A DNA stretch of 64,000 bases from Micromonospora sp. WMMD1082 (GTDB lineage: Bacteria > Actinomycetota > Actinomycetes > Mycobacteriales > Micromonosporaceae): the NCBI RefSeq assembly GCF_029626175.1, contig NZ_JARUBM010000002.1, forward strand, positions 5,225,001-5,289,000, written 5' to 3'. Shown here in pieces: positions 49,183-59,735 of the stretch. Each line of letters opens with the position of its first letter. The stretch's first letter is position 1. The position numbers were made by a program, and so were the translations under genes. A model generated the notes under the pieces. The model searched no databases, was not told the DNA's origin, and saw nothing but the letters and a program-made list of their open reading frames with translations.

Positions 49183-49623
49183 CTAGTAAAGCGAGATCTT
49201 GCGCATGCCGGTGCGGGTGACGCCGTAGATGAAGGGTGCCGGTTCCGCCGCGCAGCGCTCGATGTCGCGCCAACGACTCATGACCACCTCGAGCTGCGCG
49301 AACACGCTGGACGCGTCCTCGCCGGTGAGCGCGATCATCTTTGCCGCATGGTCACGCACTGCGGCGATTTCCAGCCGGTGTTCTTGTATGTGGCGGTCGC
49401 GGGTGATGATCAACCAACCTTGTCGGGCTACTTCCGGGATCCACACGGTGTCCTTCACCGACGGGCTAGCGATCGGGCATGGCGGCCGGTGCCGCTTGTG
49501 GATCACTGCCCCGGGGTCGCCGGGGTAGGTGATGTCGGGGCGTAGTCCTGCGAGAACCCGTGCGAGACCAAGTAGGTCAGCGTCGAGGTAGTAGCGAACC
49601 TCGGCGGGTTTGATCCGGCTCAC
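49183..49623 (-). CDS. PIN-like toxin (VapC45/DUF5615-like)
   Basis: 146 aa from GTG 49623, inside the antitoxin stop (GTGA). VRYYLDADLLGLARVLAGLR (first acidic residue), VWIPEVARQGWLIITRDRHI and HAAKMIALTGEDASSVFAQL fit the PIN-like fold of RNase toxins. Downstream of and coupled to its DUF433 antitoxin, as in known pairs. Confidence 0.65.
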   Translation of the reverse strand: MSRIKPAEVRYYLDADLLGLARVLAGLRPDITYPGDPGAVIHKRHRPPCPIASPSVKDTVWIPEVARQGWLIITRDRHIQEHRLEIAAVRDHAAKMIALTGEDASSVFAQLEVVMSRWRDIERCAAEPAPFIYGVTRTGMRKISLY

Positions 49624-50291
49624 GCCGCTCGCTGGGAGTTCTCGTATGCCAGCGCCCATCGAACGTCGGCGATGTCGAGTTGGTAGGTCTCGGCTATCTC
49701 ATCGACGTTGAGCCCGACTTCGTCCTGCTCCCAGATCGTTTCGGTGCTGATGCCCTTGATCGACGGCCGGCCGAAGCGGACGTCCGGCAGGATGCGCACG
49801 GGGGACTGGGGGTTGGGGTCTGGACGCCAACCGGCGGCAAGGTCGCCGTCCCACGTCACGCGTTCCCAAAATGCGGCCGAGGGTGGTGTGAGCAGCAGTT
49901 GGCCACCGACGACAGCCACTAGGCAGTAGTCCGGGTCGAGGCCAGCAGCCGTCTGTGCTTCGAGAACCAGTTTACGGCCGGCGACGTAGGGGCGGCGGTC
50001 GGCCAGGGGGTAGGGGACGTCGAACCGCTCCCGGAGCAGGTCAATGAAGGCCCGCAGCTCGACCATTGGCACTCGATGGGTGCGGCGGTACTCACGCAGC
50101 AGGCCAGCCTCGACGAACTCGGCCCACGTCACGGAGCGGCCGCCGCGCGGTTCGGTGCGCAGGATCGGCTTGTAGCTCTTGCCTCGCCGTTTGTCGCCCT
50201 CAAGCCAGTAGTGCAGCGTCGACTGGGCGACGCGCAGCAGCCGTGCCGCCTCGGCCTCGGAGAAGACTTCACGCTCAAGGACGCTCACCAC
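49620..50291 (-). CDS. DUF433-type antitoxin (VapB45-like)
   Basis: 223 aa. N-terminal HTH (VFSEAEAARLLRVAQSTLHY) and C-terminal DUF433: VRFGRPSIKGISTETIWEQD followed by LNVDEIAETYQLDIADVRWA. Paired with the PIN-like toxin; expected to bind it and to autorepress the operon. Confidence 0.7.
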   Translation of the reverse strand: MVSVLEREVFSEAEAARLLRVAQSTLHYWLEGDKRRGKSYKPILRTEPRGGRSVTWAEFVEAGLLREYRRTHRVPMVELRAFIDLLRERFDVPYPLADRRPYVAGRKLVLEAQTAAGLDPDYCLVAVVGGQLLLTPPSAAFWERVTWDGDLAAGWRPDPNPQSPVRILPDVRFGRPSIKGISTETIWEQDEVGLNVDEIAETYQLDIADVRWALAYENSQRAA

Positions 50292-50471
50292 GTGGACAGT
50301 CTTGCACGGGACCGGCGGGTCTTCTGGTCGCGCCTCGTGATGACGCGCGAGACATGGCGATGACTCGCTGTCATCGTGCTCGTCGTCGTTGGGCTCATTG
50401 CCGCATCCGTACTTGACAATCGCTGAAGCTTGAACGATGCTAAGATCTCAGAAGAGTAGAGACGGAGAGTA

Positions 50472-50855
50472 GTGGCTGTGGAGATCACGTTGGTGATTGA
50501 CGACGAACTCGTCATTGACGGGCTGCGTCGCAAGGAACCCCTACGAGTGCGAGTCGTCGTCGACATCGACGACCAACCGACCGCGCCGGCGCAGCCGGTC
50601 GGTCCGCCGAAAGGTCCGCTTGCCCCTCTGATGGCTCGCGGAGATCTTCAGGTGGGGGAACGCCTTTACTGGCGTCGACCTCGCCTCGGTAAGACCTTCA
50701 TCGCTGTTGTCCTGGCATCCGGAGAGCTGGAGATCGCTGGCCGCCGCTATCAGTCACCATCAGACGCTGCCAGTGCCTGTGCGGCTGGAGCGGCCAACGG
50801 CTGGACAGCCTGGCGCCGCGAGCGCGACGGGACGCCGCTCAACAAGCTCCGGTGA
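50472..50855 (+). CDS. RAMA-domain small protein
   Basis: 127 aa from GTG 50472. Residues about 45-125 match the RAMA (restriction/methylation-associated) domain: MARGDLQVGERLYWRRPRLG, then LEIAGRRYQSPSDAASACAA and NGWTAWRRERDGTPL. These domains bind DNA near methylases or defence loci. 126 nt before jetA on the same strand, so possibly an accessory of the Wadjet operon. TTGACA at 50413 with no well-placed -10. Confidence 0.6.
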   Translation: MAVEITLVIDDELVIDGLRRKEPLRVRVVVDIDDQPTAPAQPVGPPKGPLAPLMARGDLQVGERLYWRRPRLGKTFIAVVLASGELEIAGRRYQSPSDAASACAAGAANGWTAWRRERDGTPLNKLR

Positions 50856-50981
50856 GGCAGCCCGCGCTGCACTGTCATCGCGATAGCCGAAACTCTGTCG
50901 GTTGATCACCACAGGTATTGGTTTCGTCGCAGGGTGCGGTTAACCTACCGCCGCTACGCGAGCCCGAGAGGGAAGGCGCCC

Positions 50982-52427
50982 GTGGAGTACGACGAGATTG
51001 ACTGGCTGCGCAGGCAGGACCAGGCCTGGCGGCTGCTTCGCGCCGACCACGCCCCACTGGTGCTGCGGTTCCTGGGACAGGTGTTCGTCGACGACAACAT
51101 CCGGTCAATTTCGGGGGACCAGCTGGCCGAACGGCTCGATGACACCCTGTTCGCGCTCAACGAACAGTACGGCGAGGCAACGTTTCCGAAGAACGCCCGC
51201 GCCTACCTTGGTGACTGGGCGGATGCGGGCTGGCTACGCCGGTACTACCCGCCGGACTCCGACGAGGTGCACTTCGACGCGACCCCTGCCGTCGAACGCG
51301 CTCTGGCATGGGTGCGGACTCTGCAGGCGCGCGAGTTCGTTGGTACGGAGTCACGGCTCAACATCGGGGTTGATCTGCTCCGGCAGATGGCCTTTGGTGC
51401 CGAGACCGACTCCGACGCACGCCTGGAGGAGTTACAACGACGCCGCGGTGAGATCGACGCGGAGATCGCTCGGGTTCGCGTGGGCGACTTCACAATCCTC
51501 GACGATGCTGCCCAACGCGACCGGTACCAACAGTTCGTGGCGACAGCGCGCAGCCTGCTCGGCGATCTGCGGGAGGTAGAGGAAAACTTCCGCGCCCTGG
51601 ACCGTCGGGTACGTGAGCGGATCGCGGCCTGGCAGGGATCGAAGGGCGAACTGCTCGATGAGATTGTCGGTGGCCGCCACGCGATCTCCGGGTCCGACCA
51701 GGGCCGCAGCTTCGACGCGTTCTACGACTTCCTCCTGTCGATCCGACGACAGGAGGAGTTCACCGACCTGCTGGAACGCGTGCAGACCCTGGCCGCCGTC
51801 GGACAGGTCGATCACCGCATCACCCGCGTGCAGCACGACTGGTTGAACGCGGCCGGCCGAACCCAATCGACGGTACGGCTACTCTCGGAACAGCTCCGCC
51901 GGTTCCTTGACGACCAAGCGTGGCTGGAAAATCGCAGGGTCATGGATGTCCTGCGCAGTATCGAAGCGCACGCGCTGATCCTGCGCGACGGCGACACGTC
52001 GGCGGTGAAAACGTCGATTGACGACACGAAGGTCGATGTCGTGTTGCCGATGGAACGGCCGCTGTACCGGCCCCGGGCCGGGCATGCCGTCGACAGCGTC
52101 ACCGCCGAGGAACCTACCGGGCAGGTCGACCTGTCCGCGCTGTTCGAACAGGTCTATGTCGACCCCGCCCGTCTGATAGCCGCCGTGCGTGACCTGCTGC
52201 GCGAGCAGTCTCAGGTGCCCCTGCGAGACGTGATGAGCCGTCATCCGTTGAAAGAGGGCCTAGCTGAGCTTGTCGCCTACCTGTCGTTGGACGACGGCTC
52301 GTTCACGGTGACATTCGACGAGGCGCGTCGCGAATCGATCACCTGGACCGATGCCGCAGGCGGTCGTCGCACCGCGACCGCTCCGACCGTGATGTTCGTC
52401 CGCGACAGGGAGGACAGCGGCCGGTGA
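50982..52427 (+). CDS. jetA: Wadjet subunit JetA (DUF3375)
   Basis: 481 aa from GTG 50982 with GAGAGGGAAGG upstream. MukF/kleisin-like: winged-helix N-terminus (WRLLRADHAPLVLRFLGQVF), long coiled coil (about 130-330) and a C-terminal winged helix (LREQSQVPLRDVMSRHPLKE). In type I Wadjet, JetA joins the JetC motor heads and JetB to form an SMC-like complex that extrudes plasmid DNA. First gene of jetABCD; overlaps jetB (GTGA). Confidence 0.85.
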   Translation: MEYDEIDWLRRQDQAWRLLRADHAPLVLRFLGQVFVDDNIRSISGDQLAERLDDTLFALNEQYGEATFPKNARAYLGDWADAGWLRRYYPPDSDEVHFDATPAVERALAWVRTLQAREFVGTESRLNIGVDLLRQMAFGAETDSDARLEELQRRRGEIDAEIARVRVGDFTILDDAAQRDRYQQFVATARSLLGDLREVEENFRALDRRVRERIAAWQGSKGELLDEIVGGRHAISGSDQGRSFDAFYDFLLSIRRQEEFTDLLERVQTLAAVGQVDHRITRVQHDWLNAAGRTQSTVRLLSEQLRRFLDDQAWLENRRVMDVLRSIEAHALILRDGDTSAVKTSIDDTKVDVVLPMERPLYRPRAGHAVDSVTAEEPTGQVDLSALFEQVYVDPARLIAAVRDLLREQSQVPLRDVMSRHPLKEGLAELVAYLSLDDGSFTVTFDEARRESITWTDAAGGRRTATAPTVMFVRDREDSGR

Positions 52428-53029
52428 CTCCACCCGATTCGCAGGACGAGCCATCGCTGTCGGTGGCGGTGACCCAGCTGATGAAGGGCGTGGTCTACCG
52501 CGATACCCACACGGCGGCGTGGCACCACCTGTCAGTCCTGCAGCCGCACGTCCGCGACCACGTCGCTGTGCTCGGCCTGGTCGTCGTCGTTGACGAGTCG
52601 GAGGGCTACGCCTATCTGAAGTCCCGACCTGAGGACCCGGACCTTCCGCCTGTGCCGCGGCTGGTGCCTCGTCGGTCCCTGTCGTTTCACGTCAGTCTCC
52701 TGCTGGCATTGCTGCGCCGCAAACTTGCCGAGGCAGACGCCAGCGGGTCCGACCCTCGACTCGTTCTCTCTCGCCGCCAGATCATCGACATGCTCACCGT
52801 GTTCATGCCCTCGGGTGCCGACGACGCCCGCCTGGTGGACCAGATCGATGCGCATCTGACAAAGGTCATCGAGTTGGGCTTCCTACGCCGGACAAAGGAC
52901 AAGGAGCCCAGCTTCGAGGTCCGCCGGATCGTCAAGGCGTTCGTCGACGCCCAGTGGCTCGCGGACTTCGACGCCCGGCTCGCCGAGTACGCCGCCGAAC
53001 TTTCCCCAGACGCGGAAGGCGCCGCATGA
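52424..53029 (+). CDS. jetB: Wadjet subunit JetB (DUF4194)
   Basis: 201 aa from GTG 52424. MukE-like winged helices: [40 protein letters not shown] and [20 protein letters not shown]. Kite subunit holding JetA to JetC. Overlaps jetC by 4 nt. Confidence 0.85.
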   Translation: MTPPDSQDEPSLSVAVTQLMKGVVYRDTHTAAWHHLSVLQPHVRDHVAVLGLVVVVDESEGYAYLKSRPEDPDLPPVPRLVPRRSLSFHVSLLLALLRRKLAEADASGSDPRLVLSRRQIIDMLTVFMPSGADDARLVDQIDAHLTKVIELGFLRRTKDKEPSFEVRRIVKAFVDAQWLADFDARLAEYAAELSPDAEGAA

Positions 53030-56000
53030 CACAACATGGCTACCGTCTGCACCGTCTCGAAGTCCGCAACTGGGGCACCTTCGACCAGCGGATCTGGACA
53101 TTCCACGTCGACGGAGCCGACAGCCTTCTCACCGGCGACATCGGCTCCGGGAAATCAACCCTCGTCGACGCGGTGACCACCCTCCTGTTACCGGCCAACA
53201 AGATCTCCTACAACAAGGCGGCCGGAGCCGAGACTCGCGAACGATCACTGCGCTCCTACGTGCTCGGGTACTACAAGTCAGAAAGCAATGACGCGACCGG
53301 CACATCCCGGCCGGTCGGCTTGCGCGCAGGTAGCTGCTTCTCGGTGATCCTCGGGGTCTTCACCGACGAGAGCTTGGGCACGACGGTGACCCTCGCGCAG
53401 GTGTTCTGGCTGCACGATGGGAACAGCGGCCAACCGGAACGCTTCTACGTCACCGCTGGCACCGCACTGACGATCGCCGACGACTTCCTCAACTTCGGCA
53501 CCGAGATCAGCCAACTGCGTCGACGGCTACGCCAGTACGGGGCGAAGATCGCCGATCACTTTCCCGAATACGGTCAGGACTTCCGTCGCCGGCTCGGCAT
53601 CGCCTCAGAGCAGGCGATGGATCTGTTCCACCAGACTGTGTCGATGAAAGCGGTCGGGAACCTCAACGACTTCGTCCGGAGCCACATGCTCGAGCCCTTC
53701 GACTCCGCAGCGGTGATCCGTCAACTCATCAGCCACTTCGACGACCTCAATCGCGCCCATGACGCCGTTCTCCGGGCGCGAGAGCAGATCGCCGGACTCA
53801 CCCCGATCATCGATGCCTGCGACGCACACGAACGACTCGGGCGAACCCTGGAAACAGTGGATGCCCAACGCGCCGCGCTGCCACACCTGACCGCACGCCG
53901 TAGCGCTGATCTCCTGGACGAGCAGATCGCAGCCCTGGCCGACGACAGAGAACGCAACCAAGGGCTCGTTCGCCAGGTCGATCACGACATCAAAGGCATG
54001 GAGGACGCGCACCGCCGCGCCGACCTCGCCCGGGAAGGCCTCGGCGGCGGCCGCCTCGGCGAACTCGAACGCCACATCACCGACATGGAGAACACCCTCG
54101 ACCTGCGGCGCAACCGCCTGAGCAGCCTTAACGCGCTACTCGACGCCGCCAAGCTAGCGCGAATCGCTGACGCCTCCACGTTCGCTGCCCGACAGGCGGC
54201 CGTGACGCAAGAGATTCAGCAGCACGACAGCGAGGTCGCCGACCTACACACCGCCGCCACCGACGCAGGTGTCGCTGTTCGAGACCTCGAAAAGGAGGCC
54301 GCAGAGGTCAACGATGAGCTGCGCAGCCTCAATGGCCGGCCGAGCAACATCCCCCGGCACAACCTGGCCCTCCGGCAGCGACTGTGCGCCGCAATCGAAC
54401 TGCCGGAAGGCGAGCTGCCCTACGTGGGTGAACTGATTCAGGTGCGTGCCGAGCACGCGGAGTGGGAGGGCGCCGCAGAGCGCGTGCTGAGAGGCTTCGC
54501 GCTCTCGCTGCTCGTCCCCGAAGAGCACTACCGAGCGGTCGCCGACTGGGTTGACGGTCACCACCTGGGCGGGCGGCTCGTTTACTACCGCGTGCCGCTC
54601 GCCGTGCTCCGGCCGGCTGACAAGCCAACGGCCGACGATGCTCTCCTGCTTTGTGACACGCTCGACCTGCAAGACAGCCCGCTCAGCGCCTGGCTCAAGC
54701 GGGAGCTGCGGCACCGCGCGTCGCATCGATGCGTCACCTCGATGGCCGACTTCCGGCACGAACCCAAGGCGATCACCCGTACTGGTCAGCTCAAGGACCC
54801 ATCCGGGCGACACGAGAAGGACGACCGCGGGCGCATCGACGACCGCAGCCAGTACGTCCTTGGTTGGTCCAGCGAGTCCAAGATCGAGGCGCTCATCGCC
54901 GAGGCAACACGTATCGACGCCCTCCTGCGAGCAGCACGCGCCACCGAGCGCAAGCATGGCGACGCCCTCAAGAAGCTGAGCCTGCGGCTGGCGGACCTGC
55001 ACAAAATCACCATGTTCAGTGACTTCACCGACCTCGACTGGGAAACAGCCTCCCGCCAAGCGGGGCTTCTACGTGAGGAGAAACAACGCATCGAGGCAGG
55101 CGCCCAGGGAATCGTGGAGCTCACCGCCGAACTCGAACGCCTCAGCGGTCTCATCACCGACGCGAAAGTCCGCCGCGACGAACACCACAAAGCAATCACG
55201 GTAGCGGAAACCGAGTCGGCCGCAGCCACGCAACGGCGCACCGAGGCCGACGACTTCCTTCACGATCCCAGCCATGACGCAGCGACCGCTCACTTCCCCC
55301 AACTGATGGCTCTCATCCCCGCCCCGCCGGCCACCCCGGACGGCTGGTACCGGCTCCGCGACAGCCTCACGACGACGCTGAACCGTCAACGCGAGGACAC
55401 CATGAAAAAGCAGAATCAGGAGAGCAACAAGGCCGTCGGCCTGATGGCGGCCTTCCGCAGCAGGTATCCCGTCGACTGCGCCGAGATGGACGCCTCGCTC
55501 GCCGCCCATGCTGAGTACCGGGCCATGCATCAGCGCCTCGTCCACGATGACCTGCCCCGCTTCGAGGACGAATTCAAGACCTACCTCAACACCAACGCCA
55601 TCCGCGACATCGCCACCTTCCACTCCCAGCTACGTCAGCAGGCTGCGCTCATCAATGAACGCATCGCGACCATCAATGAGTCCCTCGTCGGTATCGACTA
55701 CAACCCAGGTCGATACATCCGGCTCGATGGGAACCCCACACCCAACGTCGAAATCCGCGAGTTTCGCACCGAGCTGCGGGCATGCACCGACGACGCCCTC
55801 GGCAACGACGACTCAGAGCAGTACTCCGAGCGCAAGTTCCTCCAGGTCAAGGCCCTCGTCGAACGGTTCAGAGGCCGCGAGGGCCAGACGGAACCCGACC
55901 GCGCCTGGACCAGGCGCGTCACCGACGTCCGCAACTGGTTCACCTTCACCGCCACCGAGCGCTGGCGAGACGGCAACGCCGAGTACGAGACCTATGCCGA

Positions 56001-56364
56001 CTCCGGCGGCAAGTCCGGCGGGCAGAAGGAAAAACTCGCCTACACCATCCTGGCAGCATCCCTGGCCTACCAGTTCCGCCTCGACGCCGACACCACCGGC
56101 ACCTTCCGCTTCGTCGTCATCGACGAAGCCTTCGGCCGCGGCTCTGACGACTCCACCCGCTTCGCCCTCGCCCTGTTTCAGCGCCTCGGCCTGCAACTGC
56201 TGATCGTCACGCCCCTGCAGAAGATCCACGTCATCGAGCCACACGTATCCGCCGTCGGCTTCGTCGACAATCCCACCGGCAACTTCTCCCGACTACAGAC
56301 ACTGAGCATCGAGGAATACCAACACCGGCGGCAAGCCCACACGGAAGCCTCAACGGAGATCTAG
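53026..56364 (+). CDS. jetC: Wadjet ATPase JetC (SMC/MukB-like)
   Basis: 1,112 aa from ATG 53026. Walker [21 protein letters not shown] (about 33-52); coiled coils about 300-440 and 620-760 around a hinge-like region near 480-600; C-terminal signature [18 protein letters not shown] (about 991-1008) and Walker [15 protein letters not shown] (about 1027-1040). Motor that extrudes circular DNA. No break seen. Confidence 0.9.
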   Translation: MTQHGYRLHRLEVRNWGTFDQRIWTFHVDGADSLLTGDIGSGKSTLVDAVTTLLLPANKISYNKAAGAETRERSLRSYVLGYYKSESNDATGTSRPVGLRAGSCFSVILGVFTDESLGTTVTLAQVFWLHDGNSGQPERFYVTAGTALTIADDFLNFGTEISQLRRRLRQYGAKIADHFPEYGQDFRRRLGIASEQAMDLFHQTVSMKAVGNLNDFVRSHMLEPFDSAAVIRQLISHFDDLNRAHDAVLRAREQIAGLTPIIDACDAHERLGRTLETVDAQRAALPHLTARRSADLLDEQIAALADDRERNQGLVRQVDHDIKGMEDAHRRADLAREGLGGGRLGELERHITDMENTLDLRRNRLSSLNALLDAAKLARIADASTFAARQAAVTQEIQQHDSEVADLHTAATDAGVAVRDLEKEAAEVNDELRSLNGRPSNIPRHNLALRQRLCAAIELPEGELPYVGELIQVRAEHAEWEGAAERVLRGFALSLLVPEEHYRAVADWVDGHHLGGRLVYYRVPLAVLRPADKPTADDALLLCDTLDLQDSPLSAWLKRELRHRASHRCVTSMADFRHEPKAITRTGQLKDPSGRHEKDDRGRIDDRSQYVLGWSSESKIEALIAEATRIDALLRAARATERKHGDALKKLSLRLADLHKITMFSDFTDLDWETASRQAGLLREEKQRIEAGAQGIVELTAELERLSGLITDAKVRRDEHHKAITVAETESAAATQRRTEADDFLHDPSHDAATAHFPQLMALIPAPPATPDGWYRLRDSLTTTLNRQREDTMKKQNQESNKAVGLMAAFRSRYPVDCAEMDASLAAHAEYRAMHQRLVHDDLPRFEDEFKTYLNTNAIRDIATFHSQLRQQAALINERIATINESLVGIDYNPGRYIRLDGNPTPNVEIREFRTELRACTDDALGNDDSEQYSERKFLQVKALVERFRGREGQTEPDRAWTRRVTDVRNWFTFTATERWRDGNAEYETYADSGGKSGGQKEKLAYTILAASLAYQFRLDADTTGTFRFVVIDEAFGRGSDDSTRFALALFQRLGLQLLIVTPLQKIHVIEPHVSAVGFVDNPTGNFSRLQTLSIEEYQHRRQAHTEASTEI

Positions 56365-56366
56365 CT

Positions 56367-57680
56367 ATGCCCGCGAGGAGCGACTCCACCGGTTGGAGCA
56401 CCTTCGAGGACGTCATCGCCAGCCTCAGACGACGCTGGGACCGCGGCGACTTTCTCCGTCACATCGCCCAAGGCACCCCGCCGACGCCGGTCAGCGTTGC
56501 GCTCAAAGGGCCGAACGTCACGGCGATCGCCGACCAGTTCGGCGACGTCCAACAGTGGGCGTCCCGCTGGCGGCAGACCGATGGCAGTACCGTACGGGTC
56601 GAATATCGACGCGTCGGCGGTCGACTGGTCGGCACCAACCAACTACCGCACAAGGCGTGGATTGACACCCCCGACGCCCTCTGGCGAACGCTCGGCGTTC
56701 GCCAGCTAGTCGACCGCTACCAAGTCCTGCTCGACCTGACCCACTCTGCCTCACCGGCGGTAGCTCAGTGGGCCATGGAGCACCCAATGAAGGTCCTTCA
56801 CCATCACCAAGATTGGACTCGCCTCCTCGACACGGCCACCTGGATCGGTCGGCACGGCAACCCCGCCACCTATCTGCGGCAGGTGGACGTCCCCGGCGTC
56901 GACACGAAGTTCATCGAGACACGCCGCGGCATCCTTGCCGAAATCCTGGATCGGCACCTACCCGTCGAGCGGGTCAAGATCGCTTATCCTCCGTCTGCGT
57001 TCGCCGAACGTTACGGAATGCGACCCAAGCCGGTGCTGGTTCGGATCCGCTTCCTCGACGAACACCGACGCTCCGCGCCGTTCGCCGACATCACTGTGCG
57101 CGCCGACGAGCTGGCCGCGACGCCATCGCCTGTATCGACCATCTACGTCGTCGAGAACGAGACCACCTTCCTTGCCTTCCCCGCCATCGAAGACGCGGCC
57201 GTAATTCACGGAAGCGGCTACGCGGTAGCGAAACTCGAGCCGTTAACATGGCTTCACGAACGAAATATCGTCTACTGGGGCGATATCGACACACACGGCT
57301 TTGCAATCCTTAATCGAATCCGGGAAATCTTTCCCCATGCACATTCGATACTCATGGACCGAAAAACGTTGCTGGCCCACCGTGGGCATTGGGGATCCGA
57401 GCCCAGTCCGACTCGCCGTGCACTCTCCCAGCTCACCGCAGAAGAACGGTCGCTCCTCGGTGACCTCCTCGATGATATCTTCGCGCCTTCGTTGCGGCTT
57501 GAGCAGGAGTACATCCGGTACTCCGCTATCACTGATGCCCTGCTGAATAGTCAGCGTGGTCAAACAACACACTCCGAGCAGGCCGACCGTGGCCAGGACA
57601 GACACTCGCCGCCCACGCGGGTTACAAGATCCTTGGCGCGCCCAGCGACTACCACACCTCACCAGGCGGACGGAACATAG
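56367..57680 (+). CDS. jetD: Wadjet nuclease JetD (DUF3322 + DUF2220 Toprim)
   Basis: 437 aa, ATG 56367 two bases after the jetC stop. N-terminal DUF3322 arm (about 1-190). C-terminal Toprim part: IYVVENETTFLAFP (catalytic Glu, about 260) and VYWGDIDTHGFAILNRI (DxD, about 303-320), closing with RLEQEYIRYSAI (about 374-385). It cleaves DNA stalled in the extruded complex. The last 50 residues (polar, Ser/Thr/Arg rich) look added by read-through after a lost stop; the Toprim part is intact. Confidence 0.85.
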   Translation: MPARSDSTGWSTFEDVIASLRRRWDRGDFLRHIAQGTPPTPVSVALKGPNVTAIADQFGDVQQWASRWRQTDGSTVRVEYRRVGGRLVGTNQLPHKAWIDTPDALWRTLGVRQLVDRYQVLLDLTHSASPAVAQWAMEHPMKVLHHHQDWTRLLDTATWIGRHGNPATYLRQVDVPGVDTKFIETRRGILAEILDRHLPVERVKIAYPPSAFAERYGMRPKPVLVRIRFLDEHRRSAPFADITVRADELAATPSPVSTIYVVENETTFLAFPAIEDAAVIHGSGYAVAKLEPLTWLHERNIVYWGDIDTHGFAILNRIREIFPHAHSILMDRKTLLAHRGHWGSEPSPTRRALSQLTAEERSLLGDLLDDIFAPSLRLEQEYIRYSAITDALLNSQRGQTTHSEQADRGQDRHSPPTRVTRSLARPATTTPHQADGT

Positions 57681-57965
57681 CTGGCCTGCTGGAGAAGGAA
57701 CCAATGACGCCCAGCGACTCTCGGTTGACTTCTGGGACAGCATGACTAGGGCGCTGCCAGCGAGGTTGCGACCGTCGGATCGCACTGGTCAGGGCGCGAG
57801 GTGCCACTGTGGTCCCAGGGTCATCTGCAGGCTTGCACGCCCACCGGGTTGTTCGCCTCGGGCGAAGGTCTTGTGGCGACGGGAATAGATTACAGTTCAT
57901 CGAGCCAGTAGTGCGGTTCGACTCCTTGCGGAGAGTTCGCAGCACTGCCAAGGCCGCCCCTATGA
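57681..57965. other. Short non-coding stretch after jetD
   Basis: No supported gene on either strand and no clear terminator before the IS1634 left end. Confidence 0.4.
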
Positions 57966-59735
57966 CCTGAGTTTGGTCATTTCGTTAGTGCCTGAGGTCC
58001 GCTCGGCGTGAGGGCGTTGATGATGGCTTGCTGGTCGGGGTCGATTTGGGGTGGGAACGTCTGGGTGGCGTTGTTGATCGCGAGGGTCGCGGATCGTAGT
58101 GGGCGTAGTTGACGGAGGACGTTGCGGATCGCGAGTCCGGTGCGGTTCTGGACTTCGCGGGTGACGGCCAGGGCGGTGAAGACGATGGTCAGGTGTGCCT
58201 CGATGGCGTCTTTGGTGTGGTGGAACATGGGTCGGGCGGCGAGGTCGGTTTTGGACATGCGGAAGGACTGCTCGACGTGCCACAGGTCGTGGTAGTTGGA
58301 GATCACGTTGCTGGGGCTCATCACGTGGTGGCCGATGTTGGTGACGTAGCCCTTGAGCCCGACGAGTTTGCGTGCTCTGGCCAGTGACGCTTCGTCGAGG
58401 GTGCGGGTGTTGCCGTTGATGGTGACGAACCTCGGGGTTCGGGTCGTCTTCTCTCCGGCGATGACGGCTCGTGCCTTTGCCTCTTGGGCGTTGAGGGTCT
58501 TGTTGTCCCGGACAGCGCGGGTGGCTGAGTAGGCCCACACCGCCCGCCACGAGGATGTATGGGTTCGTGGGTTCCACACCGGTTCGGCTTTGAGGGCGGG
58601 GTCGTTGTCGCGGTTGGTGCCGGTGCGGGGGGTGATCGTGTCGATGATCTGCCCGTCGGTGAAGTAGTCCCCGTGCCAGCGGTAGTGGGACTCCAGGTCG
58701 ATCGGCGCTTTGGTGGTGCGGGAGCCGACGATGAAGCCGAGGCCGGCCTCGTCGAGTTCGCGTAGGTTGGTCGCCGAGAGCATGCCGGCGTCGGCGACGA
58801 TGACCATGCCGGTGATCTGGTGGCGGGCCTGGAACTGGCGGATGACCGGCAGCAACGTCAGCGTCTCGGCCTTGTTGCCGGCGAAGCAGCCGATCTCCAA
58901 CGGGAACCCGTGCCGGTCGACGAGCAGCCCGACGACGATCTGCGGGTCTACGCGTCGTTCCTTGGAGTATCCGACCTTGCGCAGGTCGTCCTCCTTGTCG
59001 GCCTCGAAGTACAACGTGGTCACGTCGTACAGGCACAGGCTGACATCGCCGCTGCTCATGGCGTGGGCGAAGCACAACTGCGCGATCTGGTCGCGGTATG
59101 CGCCTGTGTGGGCGCGGGTCAGGGTGCGGCGCATCGTCTTCTCGCTGGCCGGCTTACAACCCAGGTCGGTCAGCACCCGGCCGGTGTCTCGGATCGAGGT
59201 CGGCTCCACGATCCGCGCGATCACCAGGTCCCGGAAGACCCTGTCACCCACCGCGTCGAACCCCAGGGCTGTGAACACCGAGGCCAGCACGTCGTACAGC
59301 ACCCGCGACGCCGTCGACACCACCCGCGGCGCGGCGACCGCCGCTGGCCCACGCTCCGGTGAACCGTCGGCGTCCAACAGCGCCGCGTCACCGGCCGGGC
59401 CGACCAACGTCGCCCTCGGCGCGACCGGCTCGATACCGAGCTCGAACTCACCCTGCCCGGGATCGGCGAGAAGCTCGCGGGCCCGCGACAACAGCAGCCC
59501 CAACTCAGCCTCGGTACGCGCCGAGCCCACATGAGCAACGATCCGCCGACGCCCGCCAACGGACTCGGCGATCTGCACCGCCGTCGCGCCCGAAGCCGTC
59601 CGCACCCGCCGAATCCACGCCACGAACCCGAGCGTAAGACACCAATTAGTGCCTCAGAAACATCCCACCAGCACCCAACACCCCAGGTCAGAGCGCTACA
59701 CCCCGTCGCGCCGCGAGGCGGTGACCAAACTCAGG
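57966..59735. mobile_element. IS1634-family insertion sequence
   Basis: Inverted repeats CCTGAGTTTGGTCA (57966-57979) and TGACCAAACTCAGG (59722-59735) with a 5-bp target duplication TATGA (57961-57965 and 59736-59740). Confidence 0.85.
57977..59623 (-). CDS. IS1634-family transposase
   Basis: 548 aa. DDE core: SLCLYDVTTLYFEADKEDDL (first Asp), GMVIVADAGMLSATNLRELD (second Asp) and DLWHVEQSFRMSKTDLAARP (Glu). N-terminus IRRVRTASGATAVQIAES is typical of this family. Complete inside intact repeats. Confidence 0.9.
   Translation of the reverse strand: MAWIRRVRTASGATAVQIAESVGGRRRIVAHVGSARTEAELGLLLSRARELLADPGQGEFELGIEPVAPRATLVGPAGDAALLDADGSPERGPAAVAAPRVVSTASRVLYDVLASVFTALGFDAVGDRVFRDLVIARIVEPTSIRDTGRVLTDLGCKPASEKTMRRTLTRAHTGAYRDQIAQLCFAHAMSSGDVSLCLYDVTTLYFEADKEDDLRKVGYSKERRVDPQIVVGLLVDRHGFPLEIGCFAGNKAETLTLLPVIRQFQARHQITGMVIVADAGMLSATNLRELDEAGLGFIVGSRTTKAPIDLESHYRWHGDYFTDGQIIDTITPRTGTNRDNDPALKAEPVWNPRTHTSSWRAVWAYSATRAVRDNKTLNAQEAKARAVIAGEKTTRTPRFVTINGNTRTLDEASLARARKLVGLKGYVTNIGHHVMSPSNVISNYHDLWHVEQSFRMSKTDLAARPMFHHTKDAIEAHLTIVFTALAVTREVQNRTGLAIRNVLRQLRPLRSATLAINNATQTFPPQIDPDQQAIINALTPSGPQALTK

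Noticed and set aside
50413..50446. TTGACA ... TAAGAT as promoter of the RAMA gene
   Set aside because: Spacing is 22 nt, too long for a normal sigma70 promoter.
57649..57951. Short minus-strand gene between jetD and IS1634
   Set aside because: No ribosome site and no protein-like pattern.
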